From the NCBI GenBank assembly GCA_045631225.1, contig JAZQUG010000001.1:25940-89939 (forward strand): a stretch of 64,000 bases of DNA. Reading direction: 5' to 3'. This stretch comes from Fimenecus sp045631225. GTDB lineage: Bacteria > Bacillota > Clostridia > Oscillospirales > Acutalibacteraceae. A program made the position numbers and the translations under genes. Below, piece by piece: positions 24,039-33,050 of this stretch. The notes under the pieces are model-generated. The model saw only the letters and a list, made by a program, of their open reading frames with translations. It did no database searches and was not told the origin of the DNA. The stretch's first letter is position 1; the number at the start of each line of letters is the position of its first letter.

Positions 24039-27000
24039 ATGAAATACATAATTAACACAGACAATTTCAGAAATTTTGACGTAGCTGAAATAAATAAACT
24101 TTCACCTCGCGCATATTTCATTCCATATTCTAGTATGGAAAAACTTTGTGAACAGGATGTTCTTACAGAACGTTACAATAGTGATATGGTAACTGTCCTT
24201 AACGGTGAATGGGAATTTAAATACTATGAAAAGGATATGCTTATCCCAAAAGAATTCTATACAGAAAGAGTTCAGTTTGATAAGGTAACTGTGCCATCTA
24301 CATGGCAGAGGACAGGCTATCGTGAACCTTGTTATCTTAATACTCGTTATGAATTTAATGCAAAGCTTTATCCCGGAATTCCTGAAGAAGTACCAATGGG
24401 TATTTATAAAAAAGTTATAAACATCGAAAACCTTGAAAAAGTATATATTCTTACTTTCATGGGTGTTATTTCATCTCTTGATCTCTATATTAATGGCGAA
24501 TTTGTAGGTTATAGCGAAGGTGCTCACAATTCTGCTGAATTCAATATTTCAAAATACCTCCAAAAAGGTGAAAATGAGATTCTTGCCGTTGTAAGCAAAT
24601 GGTCAACAGGTACATACCTTGAATGTCAGGATATGTTCCGTGAAAATGGTATTTTCCGTGATGTTTTATTGACAGAACTTGATAAAACATATCTTTATGA
24701 TTTCTGTATTGATACCGAGAAAAAAGACAATACATACGATTTAACTGTCTCCTTCACTATTAAGGGAGACAAAGAGGGTTGTTCAGTTTCAGCGGAACTT
24801 CTTGATGGTGATAAAATTCTTGCAAAAGAAACTGCAGATGCTCGTGCAAAGTCAAAAATCACATTCTCGAACCTTGATGTTATAGAATGGAATGCGGAAG
24901 AACCATATACTTATGACCTTTTCATTACATTCGAGGATGCAAAAGGCAACAAAACTTGTGTTAAAAATGTTACAGGCTTCAAGACAGTTGAAATCAAAGG
25001 TAATGTGTTCTATTTCAACGGTATGCCGATTAAATTCAAGGGTGTAAATCATCACGATACAAATATGAAGAACGGATATGTTCTTACAGGTGAAGAAATC
25101 AAGGCTGAACTTGAATTGATGAAGAAACTTAACATCAACTCTATCCGTACTTCTCACTATCCACCTGACCCAACACTCATAACTCTTGCTGATTTAATGG
25201 GATTCTATATTGTTGACGAAGCTGATATTGAAACTCATGGTGCGTGGCACATTAAGGCTCCGGCCGGTGATAACTGTACAATCAGCCATGACTTTAAATG
25301 GGAAGGCAGATATGTTGACAGAGTAAGTCGCATGGTTTGTCGTGACAGAAACCATCCAAGTATCACTATGTGGTCTCTCGGTAATGAAGCTTGGGGCTAT
25401 AATTGTCAGGATTCCTGCTATGATTACATAAAGAACAGTGGCTCAAAAATTCCTGTGCATTATGAAAGTGTAATTCATACAAAGCGTTTTGCTTATGATG
25501 TTATTTCAGAAATGTATCCAACTCAAGAAAATGTGGCAAAATATGGTTCACAGACTGCAAAAGATAAGAGATATCATGAAAAACCATACTTTATGTGTGA
25601 ATATGTTCATGCTATGGGTGTAGGTCCTGGTGCGGTTGAAGAATATTGGGAGAGTATCTATGCACACGATAACCTTATGGGTGGTTGTGTATGGGAATGG
25701 GCTGACCACGCAGTTTATCATGATGGTACAGATAAGTATAAGTATAAATATACTTATGGTGGTGATCACGGTGAAGAAAAGCACGACAGCAATTTCTGTG
25801 TTGACGGTATGCTTTATCCTGACAAAACACCACATACAGGTGCTTATACTATAAAAGCAGTTTACAGACCGATAAGAAGTAAACATATCAGCGGAAAATG
25901 CTTTGAATTTACTAATACAAACAGATTCAAGAACAGTAAATATTTAAAGGTTATCTGGACTCAGCTTGTAAATGGTGCAGAGGTTAAATCAGGTGAATTG
26001 ACACTTGATATTGAGCCAATGCAGACAAAGACTTATGAGATTCCTTATGACTATTTCAATGCCGACAAGGATTGTCATATCAATATTGCTTATTACGATG
26101 GTGATAATCGTTGTGCTATGGAGCAGAGTGTGTTAAGTGATGCTGCAAAGTTTACAAATGATATTGCAATTCAAGGAGAATTTGCGATTTACGATGAAAA
26201 TAAGGTAGTTACAGTATCATTTGATAACGGTAGTATTTCGTTTGATAAAAATACCGGTGAAATTATCAGTTATAAGAAGAATGACTGTGAATTCTTCAAT
26301 ATGAGTCCTGCAACCGGTAAAAAAGGCTTTATTCCAAATGTTGTAAGAGCTTCACTTGATAATGACTCTTACGGACAGAAGGAACCTTGGGCAAAAATTA
26401 ATCTTCATGATGCAGATATTGTCCTTAGCGATTTCCGTTATGTTAATAAGTCTATTTACGCTCTTGTTGGTGTATCATATTCAATCAAGAAGGGATTCAA
26501 AAAATTCTTCCGTGCAGATGTTATCTATAAGATTTTCGGCAACGGATGTGTTGAGGTTGAATGCAAACTGGATAAAGCATTGTTCGGATGTAATCAGCTT
26601 CAGCGTTTTGGTGTAACATTGGAGCTTGATTCAGCATTCAGGAACATTGAGTTCTATGGCAGAGGTTCAGATGAAAAAATGGAAAACATCTGCGATATGA
26701 AGGACCATGCATATATAGGCATCTGGAAAACAACAGTAGAAGAAATGCATGAACCATATGTTATGCCACAGGATAACGGCAACTGTGGTGCAGTAAAATA
26801 CCTTAAACTTGCAAATGAAAACGGTAATGTTTTCACAGTTTGTGGTGTACCTAAGTTCAGCTTCTCTGCTCATAACTATACACAGAAATCTCTTCACGAT
26901 GCAAAACATCAGGAAGACCTTGAATTTGTAGATTCAACAATTCTTAATCTTGATGGTTATATGAGGGGTACAGGTACAAACACCTGTGGTCCTGATACAA

Positions 27001-27065
27001 TGGAAAAATACTGTGTTAAGGCAGATAAGCCACTTGGCTTTAAATTTACATTTAAAGGTGAATAA
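24039..27065 (+). CDS. lacZ: GH2 beta-galactosidase (LacZ-type)
   Basis: A 1008-residue protein with GGAGG before the ATG, of the usual LacZ length. Domain order: sugar-binding jelly roll (TVPSTWQRTGYREPCYLN, about 87-104), immunoglobulin-like domains, the TIM barrel (FKGVNHHDTNMKNGYVLT near 330), and the C-terminal Bgal_small_N domain. The acid/base Glu is in MWSLGNEAWG (about 450). The nucleophile Glu is in FMCEYVHAMGVG (about 521). It splits terminal beta-galactose, for example from lactose or host glycans. No signal peptide is seen. It is the first of three tightly packed genes ending with a GH95 fucosidase, which suggests removal of galactose and fucose from the same oligosaccharides. 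Confidence 0.95.
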   Translation: MKYIINTDNFRNFDVAEINKLSPRAYFIPYSSMEKLCEQDVLTERYNSDMVTVLNGEWEFKYYEKDMLIPKEFYTERVQFDKVTVPSTWQRTGYREPCYLNTRYEFNAKLYPGIPEEVPMGIYKKVINIENLEKVYILTFMGVISSLDLYINGEFVGYSEGAHNSAEFNISKYLQKGENEILAVVSKWSTGTYLECQDMFRENGIFRDVLLTELDKTYLYDFCIDTEKKDNTYDLTVSFTIKGDKEGCSVSAELLDGDKILAKETADARAKSKITFSNLDVIEWNAEEPYTYDLFITFEDAKGNKTCVKNVTGFKTVEIKGNVFYFNGMPIKFKGVNHHDTNMKNGYVLTGEEIKAELELMKKLNINSIRTSHYPPDPTLITLADLMGFYIVDEADIETHGAWHIKAPAGDNCTISHDFKWEGRYVDRVSRMVCRDRNHPSITMWSLGNEAWGYNCQDSCYDYIKNSGSKIPVHYESVIHTKRFAYDVISEMYPTQENVAKYGSQTAKDKRYHEKPYFMCEYVHAMGVGPGAVEEYWESIYAHDNLMGGCVWEWADHAVYHDGTDKYKYKYTYGGDHGEEKHDSNFCVDGMLYPDKTPHTGAYTIKAVYRPIRSKHISGKCFEFTNTNRFKNSKYLKVIWTQLVNGAEVKSGELTLDIEPMQTKTYEIPYDYFNADKDCHINIAYYDGDNRCAMEQSVLSDAAKFTNDIAIQGEFAIYDENKVVTVSFDNGSISFDKNTGEIISYKKNDCEFFNMSPATGKKGFIPNVVRASLDNDSYGQKEPWAKINLHDADIVLSDFRYVNKSIYALVGVSYSIKKGFKKFFRADVIYKIFGNGCVEVECKLDKALFGCNQLQRFGVTLELDSAFRNIEFYGRGSDEKMENICDMKDHAYIGIWKTTVEEMHEPYVMPQDNGNCGAVKYLKLANENGNVFTVCGVPKFSFSAHNYTQKSLHDAKHQEDLEFVDSTILNLDGYMRGTGTNTCGPDTMEKYCVKADKPLGFKFTFKGE

Positions 27066-27067
27066 TA

Positions 27068-27499
27068 ATGTTGGAATATAAATGGTTTGATGCGGGAATT
27101 ATCGACGATTCTTTCCGAAACTTAAGAATTGATATTTTCGTAAAAGAACAGGGTGTTCCTGTGGAAAATGAGTTTGATGATTTTGATATGCAAGTGCCAC
27201 ATCTTGTGATTTTCTCAGATGGTGAAGCAGTTGCAACAGGACGAGTGATTCCTTACGGTGAAGATACTGTTAAAATTGGAAGAATTGCTGTAAAGAAAGA
27301 AAAAAGAGGCCTTCACCTTGGTGAGAAAATCGTTCATGAACTTTTGCGTAAATCAAAAGAAGACGGAGCAAAGGTTGTGCGTGTGGGTGCACAGACTCAC
27401 GCTGTTGGTTTTTATGAAAAATGTGGGTTCAGGCTTTTAGGAACTCCTGAATATATGGAAGAAAATATACCTCATTATGATATGATTTTAAACTTTTAA
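27068..27499 (+). CDS. GNAT-family N-acetyltransferase
   Basis: A 143-residue protein starting two bases after the lacZ stop. The acetyl-CoA loop is seen as VKKEKRGLHLGEKIVHELL (about residues 75-93), following VKIGRIAV, with the C-terminal FYEKCGFRLLGTPEYMEENIPHYDM. The N-terminal FRNLRIDIFVKEQGVPVENEFDDFD is characteristic of the ElaA/YjcF-like group. The acceptor is unknown. Its position between two glycosidase genes could mean a role in handling acetylated or amino sugars, but this is inference from location only. Confidence 0.85.
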   Translation: MLEYKWFDAGIIDDSFRNLRIDIFVKEQGVPVENEFDDFDMQVPHLVIFSDGEAVATGRVIPYGEDTVKIGRIAVKKEKRGLHLGEKIVHELLRKSKEDGAKVVRVGAQTHAVGFYEKCGFRLLGTPEYMEENIPHYDMILNF

Positions 27500-27508
27500 G
27501 GTGATATT

Positions 27509-29860
27509 ATGAAACTTTTTTACAATAAGCCACCATCAAAAATGAAGCTCAAAAAAGCATATTTTCGTGGTTTTGAAAATCTCTGGGAACAGACATCGTT
27601 GCCAATTGGTAATGGTAGCCTTGGTATGGGTATTATCGGTAATATTAAATCAGATAAAATTGTCCTTAATCATAAGACTCTTTGGGCAGGTGGTCCATCA
27701 CCAAAAAGACCTGATTATTGCGGTGGTAACATAACAAAACCTGATAAAGACGGTAAATTGCCTGTTGATTATTATAAGGAAATCTATACTGCATTTAAAA
27801 ATGGTGAAAACGAAAAAGCTCATAACCTTTGCGAAAAGTTAGTGGGCATTATGGATGGCTACGGTGGATATCGTTGCTGGGGTACATTCGATTTTGATTT
27901 CGGATGTATCAGAAATGAATATAATTATCGTCGTGAACTTGATATGAGTAACGGTGTGTGTACTGTTTCTTACGGTGCAAAAATGGGATTTACAAAAAGA
28001 CTTAATGACAAAAGACTTGCTTTTGTTTCTCATTCTGATAATTGTGGTGTTATTCATTTTAAAAGAGATGGTGAACCATTAAGTACAGAGATTAAACTTT
28101 CTTCAGCACATGGAAATGCAGTGTATGAGAATCACAAAATCATTCATCAGGGTGAGTTAGAAGACAATGCTCTTAAATTCTGCCTTGTGGCAAATATTAT
28201 AACTGATGGTACTGCAGCAGCAACTGAAAAAAGCATAAAAATTAAAGATGCAACTGAATTTACAATTATTTTCTCAGCGGATACAGATTATATGGACACT
28301 TATCCTGTTTACAGAACGGGTGAAAGTGCTGAGGAGCTTTTCGATAGAGTAGATAATACTGTTAAATCTGCAACTGAAAAAGGAATCGATAATCTATTGG
28401 CTATACATAAAGAAGATTTCAGCAAACTTATGAATCGAGTTGCAATTGACCTTAATGGTGCAGAAGATGTGTCAGCAGACACTCTGTTATACAATTATTC
28501 TAATAATGACTCATACAGAAAAAATGCTGCAGAATTGCTTTATCAGTACGGTAGATATATGACAGTATCATCTTCCCGTGAAAGTGATGTGTTGCCATCA
28601 AATTTACAGGGTATTTGGAACGTATCAAATAATCCTAAATGGAGTAGTGACTTCCACACAAATGTAAATCTTCAGATGAACTACTGGCCTGCATTTAACG
28701 GAAATCTCGCAGAATGTTCAAAACCATTAATCCGATATATCAAATCAATGGTTGAGCCGGGAAGAATTACTGCAAAGTATTATACAGGTATTGAAAGCAA
28801 AGATGGCGAACAGAATGGTTTCTTATTCCATACTCAATGTACACCATTTGGCTGGACCTGTCCCGGTTGGAGCTTTGACTGGGGTTGGTCACCGGCTGCG
28901 ATGCCTTGGATTTTACATAATTGCTTTGAACATTATGAATATACTCTCGATAAGGAAGTGCTTCGTGAAGATATATATCCAATGTTAAAAGAGTGTGCAA
29001 AATATTTTTCACAACTTTTAGTTGAGGATAACGGCAGACTTGTAACATATCCTTGCTATTCTCCTGAACACGGACCTCGAACAATGGGTAACACTTATGA
29101 ACAGGCTCTTTTGTGGCAGTTATATGATGACGCAATAAGAAGTGCATCTGCATTGGATGTTGATGCTGATTTAATTGAGAAATGGCAGGATATTCAAAGC
29201 AAATTAAAGGTTTATGAAATCGGTGAGGATGGTCAGATTAAAGAATGGTACCACGAAAAGAAATTGGGTGAATTCGGTCAATTCCACCATCGTCATATGT
29301 CACACCTTCTTGGTCTTTTCCCTTGTAATGTAATGAATAAGTTCGAAAATCCTGAACTTATTGATGCTTCAATTGTTTCAATGAATCATCGTACCGATAA
29401 GAGTACAGGTTGGTCAATGGGACAGAAAATCAATACCTGGGCAAGAGTAGGCGATGGCGACAGAGTTCTTAAAATCATCGGTGACTTGTTCAAGAATGGT
29501 ATTTATCCTAATTTCTTTGACTATCATCCACCATTCCAGATTGATGGTAACTTCGGCTTTACATCAGGTGTGAATGAAATGCTTATGCAGAGTAATTACG
29601 GATGCGTTGAGTTATTACCTGCATTACCGACAGAATGGGATAAGGGTAGTATTAAAGGAATTATTGCCCGTGGCAATTTCACTCTCGATATTGAGTGGGA
29701 AAATAACAGCCTTAAATCTGCGACAATCACATCAAATGCAGGTGGTATATGTAAACTATACTATGCGAAGGGTGATTTCCAGGTTGACGGAAATATGTCC
29801 ACAAACGGCATCCTTGAAATTAACACAGAAAAAGGTAAAACATATAACATAACAGTATAA
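27509..29860 (+). CDS. GH95 alpha-L-fucosidase
   Basis: A 783-residue cytoplasmic protein (no signal peptide) with AAGGTG as RBS. The N-terminal glycosyl hydrolase 95 beta domain begins PIGNGSLGMGIIGNIKSDKIVLNHKTLWAGGPSP-like, a GH95 hallmark. The (alpha/alpha)6 barrel has NLQGIWN and NVNLQMNYW (about 365-391), whose asparagines correspond to the water-activating residues. It also has FHHRHMSHLLGLFPC near 595, and QIDGNFGFTSGVNEML with the catalytic-base Asp region near 677. GH95 enzymes release alpha-1,2-linked fucose, as in H antigens and 2'-fucosyllactose; some members act on L-galactose. Together with lacZ this forms a plausible fucosyllactose or mucin-glycan operon. Confidence 0.92.
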   Translation: MKLFYNKPPSKMKLKKAYFRGFENLWEQTSLPIGNGSLGMGIIGNIKSDKIVLNHKTLWAGGPSPKRPDYCGGNITKPDKDGKLPVDYYKEIYTAFKNGENEKAHNLCEKLVGIMDGYGGYRCWGTFDFDFGCIRNEYNYRRELDMSNGVCTVSYGAKMGFTKRLNDKRLAFVSHSDNCGVIHFKRDGEPLSTEIKLSSAHGNAVYENHKIIHQGELEDNALKFCLVANIITDGTAAATEKSIKIKDATEFTIIFSADTDYMDTYPVYRTGESAEELFDRVDNTVKSATEKGIDNLLAIHKEDFSKLMNRVAIDLNGAEDVSADTLLYNYSNNDSYRKNAAELLYQYGRYMTVSSSRESDVLPSNLQGIWNVSNNPKWSSDFHTNVNLQMNYWPAFNGNLAECSKPLIRYIKSMVEPGRITAKYYTGIESKDGEQNGFLFHTQCTPFGWTCPGWSFDWGWSPAAMPWILHNCFEHYEYTLDKEVLREDIYPMLKECAKYFSQLLVEDNGRLVTYPCYSPEHGPRTMGNTYEQALLWQLYDDAIRSASALDVDADLIEKWQDIQSKLKVYEIGEDGQIKEWYHEKKLGEFGQFHHRHMSHLLGLFPCNVMNKFENPELIDASIVSMNHRTDKSTGWSMGQKINTWARVGDGDRVLKIIGDLFKNGIYPNFFDYHPPFQIDGNFGFTSGVNEMLMQSNYGCVELLPALPTEWDKGSIKGIIARGNFTLDIEWENNSLKSATITSNAGGICKLYYAKGDFQVDGNMSTNGILEINTEKGKTYNITV

Positions 29861-29868
29861 CAAATATT

Positions 29869-29901
29869 CCGCTTTGGATTAATTCCAAGGCGGTAATTTT
29901 T
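29869..29901 (+). terminator. Rho-independent terminator of the lacZ operon
   Basis: CCGCTTTGGA pairs with TCCAAGGCGG and is followed by TAATTTTTT. Confidence 0.88.
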
Positions 29902-29921
29902 TATAAATTTACATAATATGC

Positions 29922-29973
29922 TTGACAATTGAATATACATTCAACTATAATAACAGTTGAATAGATATTCAAC
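29922..29973 (+). promoter_or_regulatory. Promoter with two ArsR/SmtB-type operators
   Basis: TTGACA (29922-29927) and TATAAT (29946-29951) are spaced 18. Two palindromes surround the -10 element: TTGAATATACATTCAA (29929-29944) in the spacer and GTTGAATAGATATTCAAC (29956-29973) over the start site, with centres 28 bp apart. Such duplicated dyads fit binding of two ArsR dimers, giving metal-responsive repression of the genes that follow. Confidence 0.82.
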
Positions 29974-29989
29974 TAAAAGGAGAATTTAT

Positions 29990-30358
29990 ATGCCTAAAAA
30001 TGAATATATATGTGATTGTAATATGGTGCATAAAGAAATGGTGCAGAATACCTTATCAAAAATGCCTGAAAATGAAACTCTCCATAATCTTGCGGATTTA
30101 TTCAAGATTATGGGGGACACAACAAGATGTAAACTGTTGTTTGCTCTTTTGCAAAATGAAATGTGTGTTTGTGATTTGGCAAATGTTTTATCAATGACAA
30201 AATCGTCAATTTCACATCAGTTAAGTAAAATGAAAGAAGTTGGACTTGTAAAATGTCGTAAAGAGGGTAAAACGGTTTATTATTCACTTGATGACTGCCA
30301 TATTTCCGAAATTTTCGAAGTTGGTTTAAAACATATCAATCATAAAAACGAAAGGTAA
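29990..30358 (+). CDS. ArsR/SmtB-family metal-responsive repressor (CadC/CzrA-like)
   Basis: A 122-residue protein; the ATG at 29990 follows AAAGGAG, whereas the frame from 29957 covers the operator. The winged helix is clear: LADLFKIMGDTTRCKLLFALL, then CVCDLANVLSMTKSSISHQLSKMKEVGLVKCRKEGKTVYYSL. Metal ligands of both known kinds are visible: the N-terminal CDC plus CVCDL cysteines (the alpha3N site of CadC) and a C-terminal Asp/His set (DDCHISEIF...HINH), the alpha5 site of CzrA/SmtB. A Zn/Cd/Pb sensor is likely. It heads an operon with a cation exporter. Confidence 0.92.
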   Translation: MPKNEYICDCNMVHKEMVQNTLSKMPENETLHNLADLFKIMGDTTRCKLLFALLQNEMCVCDLANVLSMTKSSISHQLSKMKEVGLVKCRKEGKTVYYSLDDCHISEIFEVGLKHINHKNER

Positions 30359-30363
30359 AATCT

Positions 30364-31260
30364 ATGAAAACAGAAAAGAATATTTTAATTGCATTTATAT
30401 TAAATCTTTCATTTTCAATATTTGAATTTATAGGTGGCATGTTTACAGGTAGTGTTGCTATTCTTTCTGATGCAGTTCACGATATCGGTGATGCTGTAAG
30501 TATTGGATTTTCATATTTTCTTGAAAAGAAAAGTAAAAAACAGCCTGATGAGATATACACCTATGGGTATGCTCGATTTTCTGTAATGGGTGGCGTAATT
30601 ACAACGCTGATTCTACTTTTTGGTTCCTGTGCAGTTATTTACAATGCTGTAATCCGAATTTTCAATCCTGTGGAAATAAATTACAACGGAATGATTGTTT
30701 TTGCAGTTGTTGGTGTATTGATAAACTTTTTTGCAGCATATTTTACTAAAGACGGAGATTCACTTAATCAGAAAGCTGTTAATCTTCATATGCTTGAAGA
30801 TGTACTTGGTTGGCTTGTAGTCCTTGTTGGAGCAATAATAATGCGATTTACTGACATAAGAATTATTGACCCGATTATGTCGATGGGAGTTGCCGTTTTT
30901 ATATTTATCAATGCAGTTAAGAATCTGAAAGAAGTTCTTGATTTGTTTCTTGAAAAAATTCCACATGATATAAGTATTGAGGAAATTAAAGAGCACATCA
31001 CAGAAATTGATGGAGTAAAGGGTGTTCATCATATTCATATATGGAGTATGGATGGTCATCAGAATTATGCTACGATGCATGTCGTAGTTAATGGTGATGC
31101 CCACAGAATTAAAGATAATATACGAGAAGAACTTCGTGAACACAGAATAGGTCACGCAACACTTGAGCTTGAAAGCGAAAACGAGCATTGTCACGAAGAA
31201 AATTGCCATATTCACTATGAAAATTCATCAGGTCATTATCACCATCATCATCACCATTAA
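30364..31260 (+). CDS. Cation diffusion facilitator (CDF) metal exporter, CzcD-like
   Basis: A 298-residue protein, five bases behind the repressor. Six hydrophobic helices are seen, with the helix 2 motif AILSDAVHDIGDAVSIG (zinc site; the usual HxxxD is in AVHDIGD) and LHMLEDVLGWLVVL in helix 5 (the second HxxxD). The C-terminal cytoplasmic domain (about 205-275) has DGVKGVHHIHIWSMDG, typical of the Zn-binding lid. A tail of cysteines and histidines ends in HYHHHHHH. These proteins export Zn2+, Cd2+ or Co2+ in exchange for H+. The regulator and operators upstream give a complete metal-efflux switch. Confidence 0.93.
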   Translation: MKTEKNILIAFILNLSFSIFEFIGGMFTGSVAILSDAVHDIGDAVSIGFSYFLEKKSKKQPDEIYTYGYARFSVMGGVITTLILLFGSCAVIYNAVIRIFNPVEINYNGMIVFAVVGVLINFFAAYFTKDGDSLNQKAVNLHMLEDVLGWLVVLVGAIIMRFTDIRIIDPIMSMGVAVFIFINAVKNLKEVLDLFLEKIPHDISIEEIKEHITEIDGVKGVHHIHIWSMDGHQNYATMHVVVNGDAHRIKDNIREELREHRIGHATLELESENEHCHEENCHIHYENSSGHYHHHHHH

Positions 31261-31262
31261 TT

Positions 31263-31931
31263 ATGAAAGAAATAGATTTAATAGAATTTGTAAATTACAC
31301 AAAAAAAGAAGAAAAACTTAATACAATAACCCATATTTTTGGTGCACTCTTAACACTGTTTGCAACTATATTCTGTATAGTCCGTTCAACCACTCTCGGA
31401 AGAAATGACTATCTTGCAATCGGACTTGTTTATTGCCTTTCAATGCTGATGGTTTTTGTTTGTTCATCAGTTTATCATGGATTGCCACGTTGCAGAGCAA
31501 AAAAAGTAATGCGAATGATTGATTACACGGCTATTTATTTTATGCTTATGGGTACAATTACACCTTATATGTTGCTTTCAGTTGCGAAAATTAACTATAA
31601 ATTAGGTTGGATTTTATTCACGCTTTGCCTTATAGCAACTATAATATCAATTATCCTTACATTGACAGCTTTCAGCAAAACAAAGTCTATAAGAATGGTA
31701 TTATATATCGTAATAGGCTTATGTGCATTTTCATCAATATTCATAATCGGAGATAAGGTCAACCCTGATGCAGTAAAACTTGTGCTGTTAGGTAATGGTG
31801 CGTATATATTAGGATTGATTTTATTTGCAATAGGTGCTAAAAAGCCTTATTTCCATACAGTATTTCACATTATGGTTGTTTTTGGAGCATCTATACACTT
31901 TATTAATTTATTTGTGTATATTTTTGTGTAA
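31263..31931 (+). CDS. Hemolysin III / PAQR-family membrane protein
   Basis: A 222-residue, seven-helix protein whose ATG lies two bases behind the CDF stop. Conserved HlyIII features: EEKLNTITHIFGALL at the start, the SSVYHGLPRCRAKKVMRMIDYTAIYFMLMGTITP region (SxxxH and D), and the C-terminal HTVFHIMVVFGASIHFI, whose His residues bind zinc with the earlier His and Asp. PAQR proteins are zinc-containing, ceramidase-like hydrolases; the bacterial substrate is not established. Its place as third gene of a metal-efflux operon suggests a link between zinc level and membrane lipid. Confidence 0.9.
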   Translation: MKEIDLIEFVNYTKKEEKLNTITHIFGALLTLFATIFCIVRSTTLGRNDYLAIGLVYCLSMLMVFVCSSVYHGLPRCRAKKVMRMIDYTAIYFMLMGTITPYMLLSVAKINYKLGWILFTLCLIATIISIILTLTAFSKTKSIRMVLYIVIGLCAFSSIFIIGDKVNPDAVKLVLLGNGAYILGLILFAIGAKKPYFHTVFHIMVVFGASIHFINLFVYIFV

Positions 31932-31937
31932 TCAGTA

Positions 31938-31966
31938 TTGAATTAGTTAAAACAATATGCTATTAT
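31938..31966 (+). promoter_or_regulatory. Sigma-A promoter of the cohesin-like gene
   Basis: TTGAAT (31938-31943) and TATTAT (31961-31966), spacing 17. No terminator separates it from the HlyIII gene. Confidence 0.55.
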
Positions 31967-31994
31967 TATAGATAAATAAAAGGGGATGGAACTT

Positions 31995-32996
31995 ATGAAA
32001 AGAATAAGTAAATTATTATCTGTCATTTTGGCTCTTGTATTGACACTTGCAATAATTCCGGTGTCATCAATAACTGCAAATGCTGTTATGGTTGCTCCTG
32101 AGATTAAGCTTGTACCTAATAAAGCTGCGACTCAGGTTGGTGAAGTGATTTCAGTTGCGGTAACTGTATCAGAAAATTCAAGACTTTGTGGTCTTACACT
32201 CGACATCATTTATGACAAAACAAATTTTGAGTTGATTGAGGCTACATCAGAATATGAATTTGATGTTGATATGCTTAATCCAACATTCACTGACCACACA
32301 GTAAGATTTGTCGGAACTGATACAACTTATATTGCTGATGATGCTGAGACGATTTTTACTGTTAGCTTTAAGGTGCTCAAGAATTGTCGCGAATTATATA
32401 CAGTCATTAAAGAGGCTTATGTTGTTGATGAAAATGATAAGAACATAGATGTTACAATGGATGCAAATTTCCTTTCTGTTCCTCTCGTAATTCATCAGTC
32501 AGGTGATGAAAATCTTATTCTTGCACCAACATGTACTGATACAGGATATAAGACATATAATTGTCCTTGTGGTGAGTTCGTTGAAGAAATAACACCTAAG
32601 TTACCTCATAATTACAAAAACGGTACATGTGTTGTTTGCGGTGAAAAAGCACCTAAAGAAAATATTACTGTTGCAATACGTGAACCATCAATGACAGAAA
32701 TCCGTAATGAGGACGGTATTGTTCTTTCTGCATCTGTTAATGGTGATACAACCGGTAGAACTGTTGTGTGGAGTGCAAGCAGTGATAAATGCTTTGACAC
32801 AGAAGTATCTGGCAATGAAATTACAATTATTGCTAAGAAAAAAGGATACACAACATTTACAGCATCTGTTTATGGAGATAATGGAGAGTTGTTGTCATCA
32901 GCAAGTGTTGAAATGTATTCAAAATCAGGCTTCTTTGACAGAATAGGTGGATTTTTCCGTAAGTTGTTCAGAACAAATGTAATTCATTCATATTAA
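31995..32996 (+). CDS. Secreted protein with cohesin-like domain, cysteine module and Ig-like domain
   Basis: A 333-residue protein. The ATG at 31995 (MKRISKLLSVILALVLTLAIIPV) is preferred over 31986 because the RBS AGGGGATGG then lies at normal distance. After the signal peptide, residues 33-165 resemble a cohesin fold: VGEVISVAVTVSENSRLCGLTLDIIYDKTNFEL, and later AETIFTVSFKVL. A cysteine module follows (APTCTDTGYKTYNCPCGEFV...NGTCVVCGEKAP), the same type as in the BspA-like proteins here. A Big_2/Ig-like domain (about 220-312) and a C-terminal amphipathic segment (SGFFDRIGGFFRKLFRTN) complete the protein. It may dock other proteins or bind glycans; no dockerin is seen in the window. Confidence 0.75.
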   Translation: MKRISKLLSVILALVLTLAIIPVSSITANAVMVAPEIKLVPNKAATQVGEVISVAVTVSENSRLCGLTLDIIYDKTNFELIEATSEYEFDVDMLNPTFTDHTVRFVGTDTTYIADDAETIFTVSFKVLKNCRELYTVIKEAYVVDENDKNIDVTMDANFLSVPLVIHQSGDENLILAPTCTDTGYKTYNCPCGEFVEEITPKLPHNYKNGTCVVCGEKAPKENITVAIREPSMTEIRNEDGIVLSASVNGDTTGRTVVWSASSDKCFDTEVSGNEITIIAKKKGYTTFTASVYGDNGELLSSASVEMYSKSGFFDRIGGFFRKLFRTNVIHSY

Positions 32997-33015
32997 TTGA
33001 ATAAAAGAATAACAA

Positions 33016-33050
33016 AGCGTGATAACTCAAATGGTTATCACGCTATTTTT
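33016..33050. terminator. Bidirectional terminator
   Basis: AGCGTGATAAC pairs with GTTATCACGCT (33016-33044), with T-rich sequence on the plus side. It lies between the converging cohesin-like gene and queT. Confidence 0.85.
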
